This document shows positions 1 to 13,145 of a stretch of 64,000 bases of DNA, piece after piece. The notes under the pieces are model-generated. The model saw only the letters and a list, made by a program, of their open reading frames with translations. It had not been told where the DNA came from and did no database searches. The first letter of the stretch is position 1, and each line of letters opens with the position of its first letter. The stretch is from assembly GCA_030704615.1 (NCBI GenBank), contig CM060732.1, positions 46,481,053 to 46,545,052 on the forward strand, in the 5' to 3' direction. The position numbers and the translations under genes were made by a program. This DNA comes from Takakia lepidozioides (lineage: Eukaryota; Streptophyta; Takakiopsida; Takakiales; Takakiaceae).

Positions 1-285
1 CTTTAAGAAAAGAAAAAAAAGAAAAAAATCAAAGAGGGCTTTTAGGGTTTACAAAAAGGTTAAAAAACTTAAAAAGTTGCCCATCACGGTAGCGTGAACA
101 GACTTAGAGCGAGCGGGAGGGAGAGAGAGAGGGTTGGGACTTAGAGCAGCGAGCGGGAGAGAGGGCAAACATGCATGGGAGGCCCGCAGTTGGATCAACC
201 TTCGCATTTGGAGCAAGCAACTAGAAACGCTACGGTATGTGTGCGAGGAGGTTTCGGCTGGGAGCCCGCCGTTCTTGGGAAGTCA

Positions 286-1170
286 GCTTCGTCTTAGCGG
301 CCGTGTTTCAATCTCTACCCGCTCGGCCCTGATTTTACAGCACGGAGCAGAGCTGGCATGAGTTTCTAAAAGATCCTTCACGATGGTGGGATTCCGCAAT
401 CGCAAGGTGTGGCTTTTTCTTAATGTACGATGTGAAGAAGTTTGTCCATCCTGCAATGTGGGTTGTTGGCTCCTGTTAGTACCATGATTTGGTATTCTTC
501 CTGATGTTTACAAGGTTCTTGGGAGAGTTAGCTTGGTCTTAGCAGGCCGTGTTTCAATCTCTGCCCACTCAGCTGCACCGTGGTGGTTCTCACTGACCAA
601 TCTGACATTACCTGACTACAGAAAAAGCAGCACACTGAAGAGGTCCTCTTGGGTTCATGGTCAGTCAAATCCTCCATGGGCCATGACACAAGGTCGAGGA
701 CAATGTGGTGAGGGCACCTTCTTCTTCGACCTATTTCAGCCTATTTTGCCCTCTCATCAGACTCGGCCCTTCATTTGCAGAGTTGGCATGAGATTTTTAA
801 AGATCCTTCACGATGGTGCGACAACCGCAATGGCAAGGTGTGGCTTTTCCTTAATGTACGATGTGAAGAAGTTTGTCCATCCTGCAAATGTGGGCTGTTG
901 GCTCCTGTTAGTACCATGATTTGGTATTCTTCCTGATGTTTCAAGGTTCTTGGGAGAGTCAGCTTGGTCTTAGCAGGCCGTGTTTCAATCTCTGCCTGCT
1001 CATCTGCACCGTGCTGGTTCTCACAGACCAATCCGACATTACCTGACTACAAGACACAAGCAGCACACACAAGAGGTCCTTTTGGGTTGATGGTTGGTCA
1101 AATCCTCTATGGGTTCTTCTTCGACCTATTTCAGCCTGTTTTGCCCTCTCATCAGACTCGGCCTTGAGAT
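286..1170. repeat. Tandem repeat, about 428-bp unit
   Basis: A block containing the words AGATCCTTCACGATGG and CCGTGTTTCAATCTCT recurs. AGATCCTTCACGATGG lies near 370 and again near 798, a 428-bp step. CCGTGTTTCAATCTCT lies near 300, 547 and 977. The first copy has lost part of its unit. No intact reading frame is shared by the copies, so this looks like decayed non-coding repeat DNA of unknown class. Confidence 0.7.
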
Positions 1171-1254
1171 GCATATTGAATTATGTAAGTTAGCTCGTTG
1201 CTCATTGATAAGTAGGGTTGGGGGTGTTTGTTGGAATGATTGTTGTATGCATGA

Positions 1255-1575
1255 TTTTGTGCAGAGGCATAGATAGCTGAAGGAGCAGGGATAGAGTGTG
1301 GAAGAGGGCCAGATTTCAAGCTCCAGATTATCTATGATTCCCTGTGGAAGGATAGATACAAGAAACCTACATGGGTAGATGGTCAATTGGAAGCCGCAGC
1401 AGCAGCAGCACAATTGATACAATCAAGCACTGCTAATGAAGGCACCTTCTGAAACACATTTCACCCTATTTTCCCCTCTTATCAGAATCGGCCCTAAATT
1501 TTCATGTTCAATTCTGCAAGTTAGCTGGTTGAGTGAATCTAGTTGGAGTGACTTTGACATGATACTGCCAATGTG
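1255..1575. repeat. Dispersed repeat, copy 1 of 3
   Basis: This block begins near GCAGAGGCATAGATAGCTGA and ends near GAGTGACTTTGACATGATA. Related copies follow near 2868-3215 and 3435-3665. The three copies differ by substitutions and indels, so they are old. The family could not be assigned. Confidence 0.65.
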
Positions 1576-1599
1576 ACAAGAGTATGCATTGAACCCATT

Positions 1600-2660
1600 G
1601 GTAGCGGGATATTGGGATATCTCTTGGCCATGTGCCATCGTCAAAGCTGAAACTGTACTAGTTGTCATTCTGACCACTGCCCTAGTGGACATGTATGCCA
1701 AATGTGGGTGCAGCAAGCCTGATGCAAAGGGAGAGTTCGACAACATGGCTAAATGAGATGTGGTGTTGTGGACTGCCATGATTGTAAGGTGTGTGTAGCA
1801 TAGGTGTGGGAGTAAGGCTTTGGAAACCTAAGAACAAATGATGTGGGAAAGGATGAAGCCAAACCAGGTCATGTTCATTTGTGTTTGTTAATATGCATAT
1901 GCGAGCCTAGCAGCCCTGGGAAGGGGCCAAGAGGTTCATGGTGACATCATCAAAGCTGGAATTGTACCTGATGTCATTCTGAACATTCCCCTGGTGTACA
2001 TGTATGTCAAATGCGAGCCTGGTAGCCCTGGAAAGGACGCAAAGGTCCATTATCAAATCTGGAATTGTACCACTAGATGTCACTCTAAACACTGCCTTGG
2101 TGGATATGTATGTCAAATGCACGCCTGGCAGCCCTGAAAAAGGGTACAGAGGTCCACGGTGATATTGTCAAAGTTGGTATTGTATTTGATGTGATTCTGA
2201 ACGTTGCCGTAGTGGACATGTATGCCAAGGTTGCAGGGTGCAACTACAAGGATACATGGTTGTTTTGATAATATGGCTGAATGAGATGTGGTACCAGCCT
2301 AGCCCATAATTGCACTTACCTAGAGTAGGCAATGAGTGAAGACGGGGTTTGTGATGTTGATCGTCCAAGCTGGAATTAAACAAATGTTGTTCTGAACTAT
2401 GCCCTTGTGGACTTGTATGCCAAATTGGGGTGCATGGAGGATGATGATCCCAGGATATGCACAACAGCGGCACGGGATGGAGGCCCTTTGGAGAGGTCTA
2501 TGAGCAAGTGGTGTGGGAAGGGATACTGCAGCGCGACCACATCGCGTTTGTTACATTTGCAACATGTGTGCAAGCCTGGCAGCCCTGCAAAATAGCAAAG
2601 AGGTTCGTGGTGGAATTGTACTAGATGTCGATCTGAACTTTGACATGATGCCAATGTGAC
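1600..2660 (+). pseudogene. PPR-derived debris (degenerate repeats)
   Basis: Short plus-strand stretches encode PPR signatures: GGACATGTATGCCAAATG near 1688, 2216 and 2409 (a DMYAK-like core) and AAAGCTGGAATTGTACC near 1950 (a KAGIVP-like core). Every frame is broken by stops and indels. The wording matches the larger PPR pseudogene at 4270-6159, so both probably descend from one PLS-class PPR gene. No functional product is expected. Confidence 0.75.
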
Positions 2661-2867
2661 AACAGGAAAGTATCCAGAAACAGGTCACAGAGACGAGGAG
2701 AAGTTGTGGAATGGTGGGACAACCGAGGGAAAAAGGTTAATGCCTGTTAGATTATAGAGGGCAGACGCAATTCAGCATAGGAACTAGTGTGATAAGCTGA
2801 GTTGGGTGTTTCCTAGAACAAATGTAGGCTGTCATTATCAGCTGCAAGGCAAGGAAGTATGCATGAT

Positions 2868-3215
2868 TTGTGCAGAAGCAGTGATAGCTGAAAGAGCAGG
2901 GATAGAGTATGGGTCCAGATTCATCCAAGAGGGCCAGATTTCAAGCACATGATTACCTATGATTACTTGTGGATTTAGCTATAAGAAACCTGCATGGGTA
3001 GATAGTGAACTGGAAGCCGCAGGAGTAGCGGCACAATTGATAAAATCAAGCACTGCTAATAAAGGCACCTTCTTCAACACATTTCACCCTGTTTTTCCCT
3101 CTTATTAGAACCGGCCCTAAATTTCTATGTCTGCAAGTTAGCTAGTTGAGTGAATCTAGTTTGGAGTGACTTTGACATGATATTGCCAATGTGACAACAG
3201 GAAAGTATCGAAAAA
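2868..3215. repeat. Dispersed repeat, copy 2 of 3
   Basis: This copy corresponds to the block at 1255-1575, with shared words such as AGCAGGGATAGAGT and GGCACAATTGATA. It follows directly on the PPR debris. The family is unknown. Confidence 0.65.
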
Positions 3216-3434
3216 CAGTTAACGGAGATGAGGGGAAGCTGTGGAATGAATACTTTTCTGACCCCAGTCAATGGTGGGACAACCGAGGCAAAAAGGTAAA
3301 TGCCTGTTGGATTACAGAGAGTAACAGATGCAATTGAGAATATGAACTAGTGTGGTAAGTTGAGTTGGGTGTTTGCTGGAACAAATGTAGGCTGTCATTA
3401 TCAGCTGCTAACAGCAATGTAAGGATATATGCAT

Positions 3435-3665
3435 GATCTATGCAGAGGCATGGGTAGCTGAAGGAGCAGGGATAGAGTGTGGGTCCAGATCATCCAAGAA
3501 AGCCGGATTTCAAGCTCCAGATTACCTATGATTCCCTGTGGAAGGATAGCTACAAGAAACCTGCATGGGTAGATGGTCATGGGTAGATGGTAGATAGTTT
3601 GGAGTGATTTTGATATGATACTGCCAAAGTGACAATAAAAAAGTATCCATAAACAGGTAACAGTA
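3435..3665. repeat. Dispersed repeat, copy 3 of 3 (truncated)
   Basis: This third, shortened copy of the block at 1255-1575 starts with the GCAGAGGCATGGGTAGCTGA-like head. It loses the middle of the unit and picks up again at GGAGTGATTTTGATATGATA. Confidence 0.6.
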
Positions 3666-3689
3666 GCAGATGCAATTCAGCACAGGCAC

Positions 3690-4265
3690 TAAGGCAAACT
3701 CTCATTCCCCGTAAGGGTGTGTTTTGGTATCTGAGCGAATAAATATTTTATCTAAGAATATAATTTCAAAAATTCGTTATTTAATAATGTGCCACTGTCC
3801 CATGTTGGTCAGTAATAATAATTATAATAACAAATAATTATAATAATTATTTTAGTAATTATAATAACAATAAAGTAAATCTACAACCCCCAACAGCGAC
3901 GCGTGTCAATTGACATGAGGAACCACGTGTCAAAATCACGATGCGACACATGCTGACGTCTGATTCCCTCCTCTGCAGTCGGATGGCGTCGTAGTTTGAC
4001 ACGTGGCGTGTTCTGTAGAGAGTACGTGTCTCTATTACACAGCGGCTGACATGGACCCGTTCAGTCATTCAGTAATGCCAGCGTGTATGACTACCCCCAC
4101 AGCTGCTCTGGCGCCACGTGACAGCCAGCCTGGAGAGTCATATCTGCCATGTCACAACTGACTAGGTCTTTACGTCTGCAGAGTCAGGAAGTCGTAAATG
4201 GCTTCCATGACTGCATTTGCAGTCATAACACAGAGACGTAAAAGCCGCAATTTGTTGTAGTGTAA
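3690..4265. promoter_or_regulatory. Cluster of CACGTG G-boxes upstream of the PPR pseudogene
   Basis: Three perfect CACGTG hexamers lie at about 3924-3929, 4000-4005 and 4115-4120, with a TACGTG near 4023. In plants this core is bound by bZIP and bHLH factors. The cluster stands about 150-350 bp before a decayed PPR gene, so it may be a relic promoter or part of an unrecognised repeat. The segment 3770-3870 before it is very A+T rich. No gene is seen here. Confidence 0.3.
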
Positions 4266-4269
4266 GTGC

Positions 4270-6159
4270 AGAAGATGAAAGGCCTTGAAGCTGGAAAGCA
4301 GGTGCACACTCACATTATCCAAAGTGGATTCACGCCAAATGTTTTTCTACTCAACACCCTTTGTCAACATGTATGTTAAGTGCGGGAGCATCACATGTGG
4401 ATGCTCACCAAGTGTTCAACAAAATGCTTCAACGACCAAGCAAGGGTGTGGTACGAATGCTTTGGAGACCTATGAGCAACTGATGCGCGAAGGGGTGAAA
4501 CCCAACTACATCACATTCGTTTGTGTTTGCAATGTGTGTGCAAGCCTGGGAGCCCTGGAAAAGGGGAAAGAGGTCCATGGTGACATCGTCAAAGCTGGAA
4601 TTGTACCAGATATCATTCTGAACACTGCCCTGGTGGACATGTAGGCCAAATGTGGGTGTATTAAGGATGCAAAGGCAGTTTTCAACAATATGGCTGAACG
4701 AGATGTGGTGTCGTGCCGCGCGATGCTTGCAGGGTATGCACAACAGGGATGTGGGGTGGAGGCTTTGGAGACCTATGAGCAAATGATGGGGGAAGGGGTG
4801 AAGCCCAACTAGATCACGTTTTGCAATGCATTTGCAAGCCTGGGAGCCTTGGAAAAGGAGAAAGAGGTCCATGGTGACATCGTCAAAGCTGGAATTGTAC
4901 CAGATGTCATTCTGAACATTGCCCTAGTGGACATATAGGCCAAATGTGGGTGCATTGAGGATGCAAAGGCAGTTTTCATCAATATGGCTGAACGAGATGT
5001 GGTGTCGTGCCGCGCGATGCTTGCAGGGTATACACAGCAGGGATGTGGGGTGGAGGCTTTGGAGACCTATGAGCAAATGATGGGGGAAGGGGTGAAGCCC
5101 AACTAGATCACGTTTTGCAATGCGTGTGCAAGCCTGTGAGCCCTGGAAAAAGGGAAAGAGGTCCATGGTGACATCGTCAAAGATGGAATTGTACCAGATG
5201 TCATTCTGACCACCGCCCTGGTGGACGTGTATGCCAAATGTGGGTGCATTAAGGATGCAAAGGCAATTTTCGACAAGTTGAACGAGATGTGGTGTTGTGG
5301 AACGCGATGCTTGCAGGGTATGCACAGCAGGGGCGCGAGATAGAGGCTTTGGAGACCTGAAGGTGGAAGGGGTGAAGCCCGACCACATCACGTTTGTGTG
5401 CGTTTGTAGTGCGAGTGTAAGCCTGGCAACACTGGAAAAGGGCAAAGAGGTGCATGGTTGCATCGCCAATGCTGCTGGAATTGTACCAGATATGATTATG
5501 AACAATACCCTCATGGACATGTATGCAAAATGTGGGTGCATCGAGGATGCGGAGGGAGTGTTTGACAGTATGGCTGAACGAAATGTTGTGTCGTGGAACG
5601 ATGATCACATGATATGCCTAGCGTGGTTGTCATAGGGAGGTCCTGCAACTATTTAAAGGAATGCAAAAGAATGGCTTGAAGCCGGATAGTGTCACCTTTA
5701 TATGTGTTCTCCCTGCATGCAGCCACACTGGCCTATTGAATGAAGGAAGACGCTACTTTTGATTCCCTGAGTCATGATCATGGTGTCACTATGACAGGAC
5801 AATACTTGGGCTGCATGGTGGACCTTCTTGGACGTGCTGGGCAATTGGATGAGGCAGAGGGCCTCATTAGATGTCAATCAAAGCCAGTGTGGAGGGCTTT
5901 GCTGGGTGCCTGCGGAATCCATGGCAATGTGGAGATGGCTGAACATGCGGCAACATCTATCCTCAAGTGGGATGAGCATGATGCCGTGACTTATGTGTTG
6001 CTATCAAACATCTATGTTGCAGCTGGCAGGTGGGATGATACTGCAAAGGGTAGAAGAATGATGACGGTCAGAGGGGTTGGAAAGGAGCCAAGTCGTTGCT
6101 GCAGTGAGGTTGGCAACATGGTGCACACCTTCGTTAATGTTAATGAATGCAAGTGGTGA
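4270..6159 (+). pseudogene. PLS-class PPR pseudogene with E/E+ tail
   Basis: The plus strand encodes a chain of PLS pentatricopeptide motifs in shifting frames: an EAGKQVHTHIIQSGF-like start, several DMYAKCG-like and EKGKEVHGDIVKAGI-like repeats, then an E domain with GCMVDLLGRAGQLDEAEG and an E+ stretch around LLSNIYVAAGRWDD, ending at 6159. PLS proteins of this kind bind organellar RNA one base per repeat and act in RNA editing or processing. Here the frame is lost many times: an extra T near 4363, TAG codons at 4642, 4810, 4937 and 5104, and further frameshifts between 5280 and 5740. The last 139 codons (5740-6156) are open. It is probably a dead paralogue of the gene at 17489-19561. Confidence 0.85.
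4692..5279 (+). repeat. Tandem duplication (about 290-294 bp) inside the PPR pseudogene
   Basis: Two adjacent, nearly identical units run at 4692-4985 and 4986-5279. Both carry the same in-frame TAG after GGTGAAGCCCAAC (near 4810 and 5104). The duplication therefore happened after the gene had lost its frame. Confidence 0.8.
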
Positions 6160-7090
6160 GGAACAGCAGTTAATGCATTCCCCCATTTTCTCTTTTTGGA
6201 GTTTGTTAGGGATTGGAGACAACACATAGTTACAGAAGAACATAAAAAGCTCATTGAGATGGAAAGGGAAAATACCATCAACCCAAAAATAAAAGCAAAG
6301 AGAGACCATGATACGTACATATACAGAACTGGTATTGAAAATTTGGAGAATGATTAGAGCAACACCGATCGACCATACCTTCCGGAAGCTAATTGTAATC
6401 TGCCCCTCATGTATGGTACTTGAAAGAGGTTAGTTTTCCTCCACTGTAATTAAACCCCTAAACTTCCAATCATTTTTTTTTGCCAAACTACAAAAATACT
6501 GGACCTCAAGCCATTGAAGACCAATAACATGCAAAAAATTTAGATCCATGACACTGGCTCTAAGAAAAAAACAAGAAAAAAAAACCGTGGATGTTGCTGA
6601 AGCAAGTAACTTAGGGCCGGGTTCCATGGGCGCTCCCAAATGCCCTCCCAAGCAAATGAATCGCCCCTTAAAAATGAGAAGGGGCGGTTCCTTGGACACC
6701 TTTCCATTCATCCCTCTAGAAATCTTTGGCACCAATTGCTCAGGGCCCATGACATAGTAAATGGACAATTAATATAAGTTTTGGATGGAAATATCAAAGA
6801 TCAATCCCTCCCCTAAAATTTAACTTAAGTTTATGTATTATGTAAGTCCCCAGCTATAGGAAAAGACAAAGGTGTCAGTTAGGGGCGCCCGGGAAACTCG
6901 ATCGCCCTTTGTCAAGGGACGGTTTTTTTGCGCCCCTTAGCAAGGGCCCATTCTGTGGGGGGGGGGGCGCCCCTTAGGGTATACGCTATTTGGATCAATA
7001 GCGTTTTCACTAATCCTGGGGCGATTCATTTGGGGGGGGGGGGGGCTCGTATGGTATCACTTGACTCTACGGAAGGTGGATACTGGATAC
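6160..7090. other. Non-coding region; possible short inverted-repeat element
   Basis: No gene is visible. Around 6617-6640 there is a G+C-rich word GGGTTCCATGGGCGCTCCC, and near 6884-6903 its approximate inverse GGGGCGCCCGGGAAACTC. These might be the ends of a MITE-like element of about 290 bp. Long G runs (6957-6966 and 7031-7044) lie beyond it. No target duplication was found, so the element call is weak. Confidence 0.3.
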
Positions 7091-7094
7091 CTTT

Positions 7095-7172
7095 ATGACA
7101 TCCAACATGTAGTTTGAACCCACAATCACTAGTGAGGCGCCAGCATATGCCCTTACCAACAGGACTCAATGT
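7095..7172 (-). mobile_element. tRNA-like SINE head
   Basis: Read on the minus strand, TGTTGGTAAGGGC resembles a pol III A box and, about 40 nt on, GGGTTCAAAC resembles a B box. No cloverleaf was built. This spacing is typical of the 5' part of tRNA-derived SINEs, and related units occur elsewhere in the window. Confidence 0.45.
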
Positions 7173-7254
7173 TGGTATGGGTGAGCTTCATGGTTATATA
7201 AGCCTACACATAAAAAACTTTCAGTATTTCAACCATATATATATATATATATAT

Positions 7255-7330
7255 AGGGAATCACCTTGGAAACGACAGCTCACAAATCAGGCCCCTTCAG
7301 GCCCCTTGATTAAGTGAGAGGAGAAAATAA
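7255..7330 (-). mobile_element. SINE 3' tail fragment
   Basis: The segment around CAGCTCACAAATCAGGCCCC and GTGAGAGGAGAAAATAAC is the inverse of the 3' body of the SINE at 37825-38056 and also matches the copy at 50560-50790. The tRNA-like head is absent. An (AT)n run stands just before it (7237-7254). Confidence 0.6.
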
Positions 7331-8059
7331 CTAGTGTTGTATTGGTATGTCCATTTTGGCATACCTGACTGGTCGTGGTAGGTTCAACTTGGCTGTTGGG
7401 TGCCCGTGGTAGATTAGGACTAGCCAGGTAGGTTATAGGATGGGTATGGGTATTTCGAATTTTGAGATAGCCTGGTCCTAGGCATGGGTATGACAAAAAC
7501 TCAAATGACATACTGGGGTGGTATTTACAATGGTATGGTTATATTTCTAATGGCTGGTATCTTCAACAATTCCATTATATATTATGGTATTTTAAGGTTA
7601 ATTTCATGTTAAATTTATATGTCTTTTATATTTGTACCCACAAACCTCTCAGTGTTGTTATTTATAATTTATATTTTTGGTACATGGTTAATCCATGCTT
7701 ACTCCCATAACCAAGGATGACAAGTGGTTAATCCGATAACCTGGATCCATGCGGCTCAATATAGTGCTATTTTTTACATTGCACAAATGTGAATGAGGAT
7801 AAGCACAAAAAAATTGTGTAATTACACATAGCCATGCTAGCTTGGGTTTATCAATCCTCAATACGGGTCTCAAGCCAAGTACGAAAATAGTTCATACTTA
7901 GACTGGTATGGTAAGCAAGGGGGGTAGGTCCATTGTTCAAAACCCGGGTCCAGGGTATAGCCGGGGTATACGCCCCAAGACATACTCAACTGGTATGTTC
8001 TACAATACCCTTTACTCATACCAGTGCACATACCCCGGCCGACTGGCACATACCAGTAC
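7331..8059. other. Non-coding region
   Basis: No gene or RNA is seen. The stretch is rich in the words GGTATG and CATACC, and has no long open frame with recognisable similarity. Confidence 0.5.
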
Positions 8060-8215
8060 AACACTGAAAATAACCTTGCCCAAGGGAAGGGAGAGAAGAT
8101 CATACAACACCCATCCAGGTAGCAGGATTTGACCCCAGAATCATCTGGGTGGCACGTCGCCAGGATCATACTGCCCAAGGGAAGGGAGAGAAGAACATAT
8201 CACACCCCTCCAGGG
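8060..8215 (-). mobile_element. SINE fragments, two adjacent pieces
   Basis: The words CCCAAGGGAAGGGAGAGAAGA occur twice, near 8079 and 8172. The first is followed by GATTTGACCCCAGAATCATC, the inverse of the B-box region of the SINE at 37825-38056. Two insertions or one duplication would explain it. Confidence 0.55.
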
Positions 8216-8564
8216 GTCAACCATACAATTTAGCACTTGGAGAGAAAAATAATCTAGCCATATAAAAAAATTCAGATAACCGCCCAACACTGGAAATACG
8301 GACTTAGATGGAGCTTTGTTGGTATTGTGCAAGGATGGGGAAAATCAATTGCTGAAGTGTGAAACAGCTAAGAAGTTGCTTTGAAATCAGTTTGATTTCT
8401 AGGAAAGGCAAGGAAGTTGAATGTCCAGCAAACTTGCAGAGGAGACAACTCTACGCACTAACCCATTTGGTTGTTGAAAGAAAGACAAACGAGTTTAACA
8501 TCCAAGGATTGACTCTGATGTGCATAAATTGGCTCTTGTGGAACAAGTGCAGATGGAGGATAGA

Positions 8565-11308
8565 TTGTACTCATAAGATGTTGTTTGCCGTAGCCTTGTG
8601 GCCATTGACCCCGCGCCCAGTTTGAGCGGGAACAAAAGGGACAGAACCTACCTCTGTCAGGGGCTGACGTTGGTAGTAAGACTTATCTCCATATAAAGAA
8701 TTAATCCGGGTTTTCCAGATATCCTCTAGAAATCCCTTCACACAAGCATCAATCTGTTGTGTGTGATTTGCCCAAAAACTAGGCCTCAGGAGGGCCTGGG
8801 ATTTTGGCTCAGCCTCGAGACTTTCAAAGTTGGTAAACAGGGGTACAGGCACAATTCCCTTAATAGATTTGAAGAGAGCGTCTCTTTGGTGAGAAAACCC
8901 CAGACAGTGTATCAGAAAATGAATACTATCTTCAGATTGCCCACACAACGGGCAATTGCACTCTCCCTTTCCTCTCTGCTTCAGTTTGCTGTTCAAAGGT
9001 AGGCTTCCTGCCCTGAGTTTAAATTTCAGTCTAGTGCCGAGAGTGGGTAGACCCTTGAGGTCATCCAAGATGTCCTCCCCCATGTCACAGACTGGAAACA
9101 AGTTCAGGGAAGTTTTCTGCCTAACTTCATTTTCATCAGACAATCTCATGGCAACATACATGGCTGAGGACACTACAGCCTCTAAGTCAGATTTATCCAG
9201 CAGGGTCAAGACTTGCGGATCCAGGTCCAGGTCCTTGAGGATCTCTTCTACTCTCTTCTGCCAGGACTTAGCTTGTTTGACAGGGCGGTCCTGTTTCCAA
9301 GATATAGAGTCGATTAACTTAGGATATCTGGTGTTGGGCATATGTTGCAGCTGACCCCACCATCTGACCTTGAATTCATCTCGTGGGGAGCTTAAGGACG
9401 GAATGCCAAACTCACCCCGAACAGCCACATTGGCTGTTTTGGAGCATGTTGACATACACTCCTTAAGCACCCCCACTTGAATGGATTCTAGAGACTTAGC
9501 CTGGTTGGAGTTATCAACCCATATAGCAGATCCGTACTCCAAGGCAGGTCTAATAACGCGACAAAGCATGGTTTTCTTAACCTCAGAGTTGACCCTTCTG
9601 CAGTGGAAAAATTGAGTGAGCCCCAGAGCTTTGCCCTTGCCAGTTTGAACAACTTTCCGGATATGTGCATCCCAATTTACAATTGGAGGAGAACTCAACG
9701 CCCAGGTAAGTGTAGGAAGGGAGGACCGGGATCTCTTGGCTACCCCACTGCCACTTAAGATCACTTCCTCCCTCTCCTCTGTCGTTGAATGCTACCACTG
9801 CACATTTGCTGACATTAGCCTCTAGCCCCCAAAGATCAAAGTATCTCTTCGCGCAATCAATCAACTCCTGGAGATTGGTTGGAGTCTCCCCTATGCCTGC
9901 GAAGTCATCCGCAAAGATAAGGGCTGGTATGGTGGTATCACCCACCCTTAACCCAAATCCCTCACTTTCCACATCCTCAAGGAGTTGATTGATGAAAACA
10001 TTGAAGAGCAGAGGGGAGAGAGTACATCCTTGAGCTACACCTTGGTCTATGTCAAAGAAGTTGGACTTCTGTCCGTTAACAGTGACACAGCTTTTGGTGT
10101 GAGCATACAAGTTGTGGACAACTCTCCACATCTTTCCCTTGATCCCACAAGACCAGAGGCGGAACCATAGGCCATCTCTCCACACTGTGTCATAAGCCTT
10201 TTTGACATCCATGAAAAAGACATAAGTGGGTTTCCCTTCTTTTTTCCTTCCCTGGATAATCTGGCTTAGAGTGAAGATATGATCCACACAGCCCCTGTTT
10301 CGCCGAAAGCCAGCTTGGCCTTCGTGGAAACAACCTCTAGACTCCAGATCAACCTCGAGACGAGTACTTATAACTCTGCAGAATGTCTTGCCAACAGCAT
10401 TGGGGAGCGTGATGCCACGGTAGTTCCCCGGTTCTTCTCTGTCACCCTTCTTGTATAGATTGACAATGACCCCCTGTCGCCAGCGAAAGGGGATCATTTC
10501 AGTCTTCCAGATAAGGTTAAAGAGGAGAACTAGGGCCTCTATCATGGGATCGCCACCGTGCTTGATAAGCTCGTTGACAATACCATCAGGTCCACCAGCT
10601 TTATATCCATTTAAATGTTCAATTGCTTCCACAATCTCAGAAGAACTAATGGGAGCATTATAAGCCATTGAAATATACTCCAGTTCATCAGGGCTGTTTT
10701 GAATCATAGGAACAGTTTTTCCAACTGAGTCCCTCCATTTAGCATAAGACCCCTCACTGTTAGACCTAGAAGTTCTGCCAAGGATACTGTAGTGAGTTTC
10801 AAAGGTTTTGACAATGTCAACCGATGAAGTCACCACTCCACCTTTAGTAGTCTTCAGCGCTTGTACTTGCTGACCGTTTTTCGGCTTGTACAAACGTTGA
10901 AGGGCCAACCAAAATTTCTTGTCATTACCACCATGGTGGTTTGAGTTTATTTCAATGTATAACTTGTCCTAGTATAATTTCTTCTGAGACCTAACAAGCT
11001 GATTGATATCTTTACGGAGCTGGTAGTACCTCGCCCACAATTCTCTGTTGGTTTCCAAATTGCAGCACTCTTTATAGAGGGCTCGTCTCTCAGCTATCTT
11101 GAGTTTAATCTCATTGGTCCACCAATTAACTGCTCTACCGCACACAATTAGTTTCCTCCCAATGATCTTGTCAGCCGCGGAGGAAACGAAACTCTCCCAA
11201 GAGTCCACTGCTCTTTTGACTTCATTTCTTGCGTTAACAGAGCGTGACTGAAGTTCTTGGAGCGATTGGACAAATATGAGGGAGAGCCTCTTGCAAGGCC
11301 TGGACGAT
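8565..11308 (-). mobile_element. 5'-truncated LINE with reverse transcriptase ORF (disabled)
   Basis: The minus strand encodes part of a LINE ORF2. From 11308 there is the linker region before the reverse transcriptase (RT), then the RT itself (about 10900-9700) with GGPDGIVNELIK, NYRGITLPNAVGK, AGFRRNRGCVDHI, MDVKKAYDTVW and the catalytic FADDFAG. The C-terminal part (about 9760-8571) has a CPLCGQSEDSIHFLIHC zinc knuckle-like motif. An in-frame TAG at about 10971 and a frameshift near 9700 break the frame, and the endonuclease domain is missing. The element is bounded by a perfect 14-bp direct repeat, AGATGGAGGATAGA (8551-8564 and 11309-11322). A 5' truncation of this kind is usual for target-primed reverse transcription. 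The 3' end reads CTTATGAGTACA on the minus strand and is shared by the short tails listed below. Confidence 0.93.
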
Positions 11309-11879
11309 AGATGGAGGATAGAGTAGGCCAATGGGGGGCCTACTCTTGGATCCTTGTGGGTGACAGCTATTCTGGAATGTGAGCCCTCGTCCCTCAAATT
11401 GTTTCGGTGGGGTTCCTATCCACATTCAGTGCAATCAAATGTGGTTGCTCCATTTGCCCAATCACGCTAGAGATATCTTCCTTCATACTCGGATTGGTCC
11501 CAAGGGACCCACATATCATTGCCTAGTCTCATTCTCGTTGGTGGAGGAGTGTACTCTCCTAAATCCTCAAACTTTCCTTAGCAAACTGAAGTTAGTCATA
11601 AGTTCAGCGATGTGAAGTCAAGCTGGACAAGGAAGATGAGGCCTTCCATTGGCTCCGTAGATTGCCCCTCACCATCTTCCCAACGACAATCTCTCCACAA
11701 TCGGAGTGAAAAAGTTGAGAGAATTGGGGAATTGAATCTAAATGTCGCATCTTCCATAGACTAGCAGAGTGTTTTCCTTGATAATCTGACTTGGAAACAG
11801 TAAACAAAGGTGAAATCACCAAATCCTCATCATTCGTTACCTTTGGCAGGGAAAATCCTTGGGGAAAGACGACCACCTT
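11309..11879. other. Intergenic region upstream of the LHCII gene
   Basis: No gene is seen. ATTGG words (near 11491 and 11649) and a GATAA near 11780 could be CCAAT- and I-box-like elements of the light-regulated gene that follows. These are short motifs and only suggestive. Confidence 0.35.
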
Positions 11880-11993
11880 TGTGTGACTGCGGTCCCAACT
11901 TCCCTATTTAAGTCTCCTGTTTCTCACTCGGTTTCCAGACTGCCTATTCTTCTCCAAGTCCTCTGCCGCTTGATCTGATTATAGTCGGCAACC
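11880..11993 (+). promoter_or_regulatory. Core promoter and 5' UTR of the LHCII gene
   Basis: A TATTTAAG TATA-like box lies at about 11904-11911, about 90 bp before the ATG at 11994. The ATG sits in GCAACCATGGCG, a good plant start context. The intervening leader is C/T rich, as is common for highly expressed nuclear photosynthesis genes. Confidence 0.55.
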
Positions 11994-13128
<1,135 letters not shown>

Positions 13129-13145
13129 AGCCCATCAGTGGAATT

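Noticed and set aside
4429-5608. Minus-strand frames of up to 205 codons opposite the PPR pseudogene
   Set aside because: They arise from the tandem antisense sequence of decayed PPR repeats.
7095-7172. Functional tRNA gene
   Set aside because: A- and B-box-like words are present but a full cloverleaf with anticodon arm was not established; SINE head is the simpler reading.
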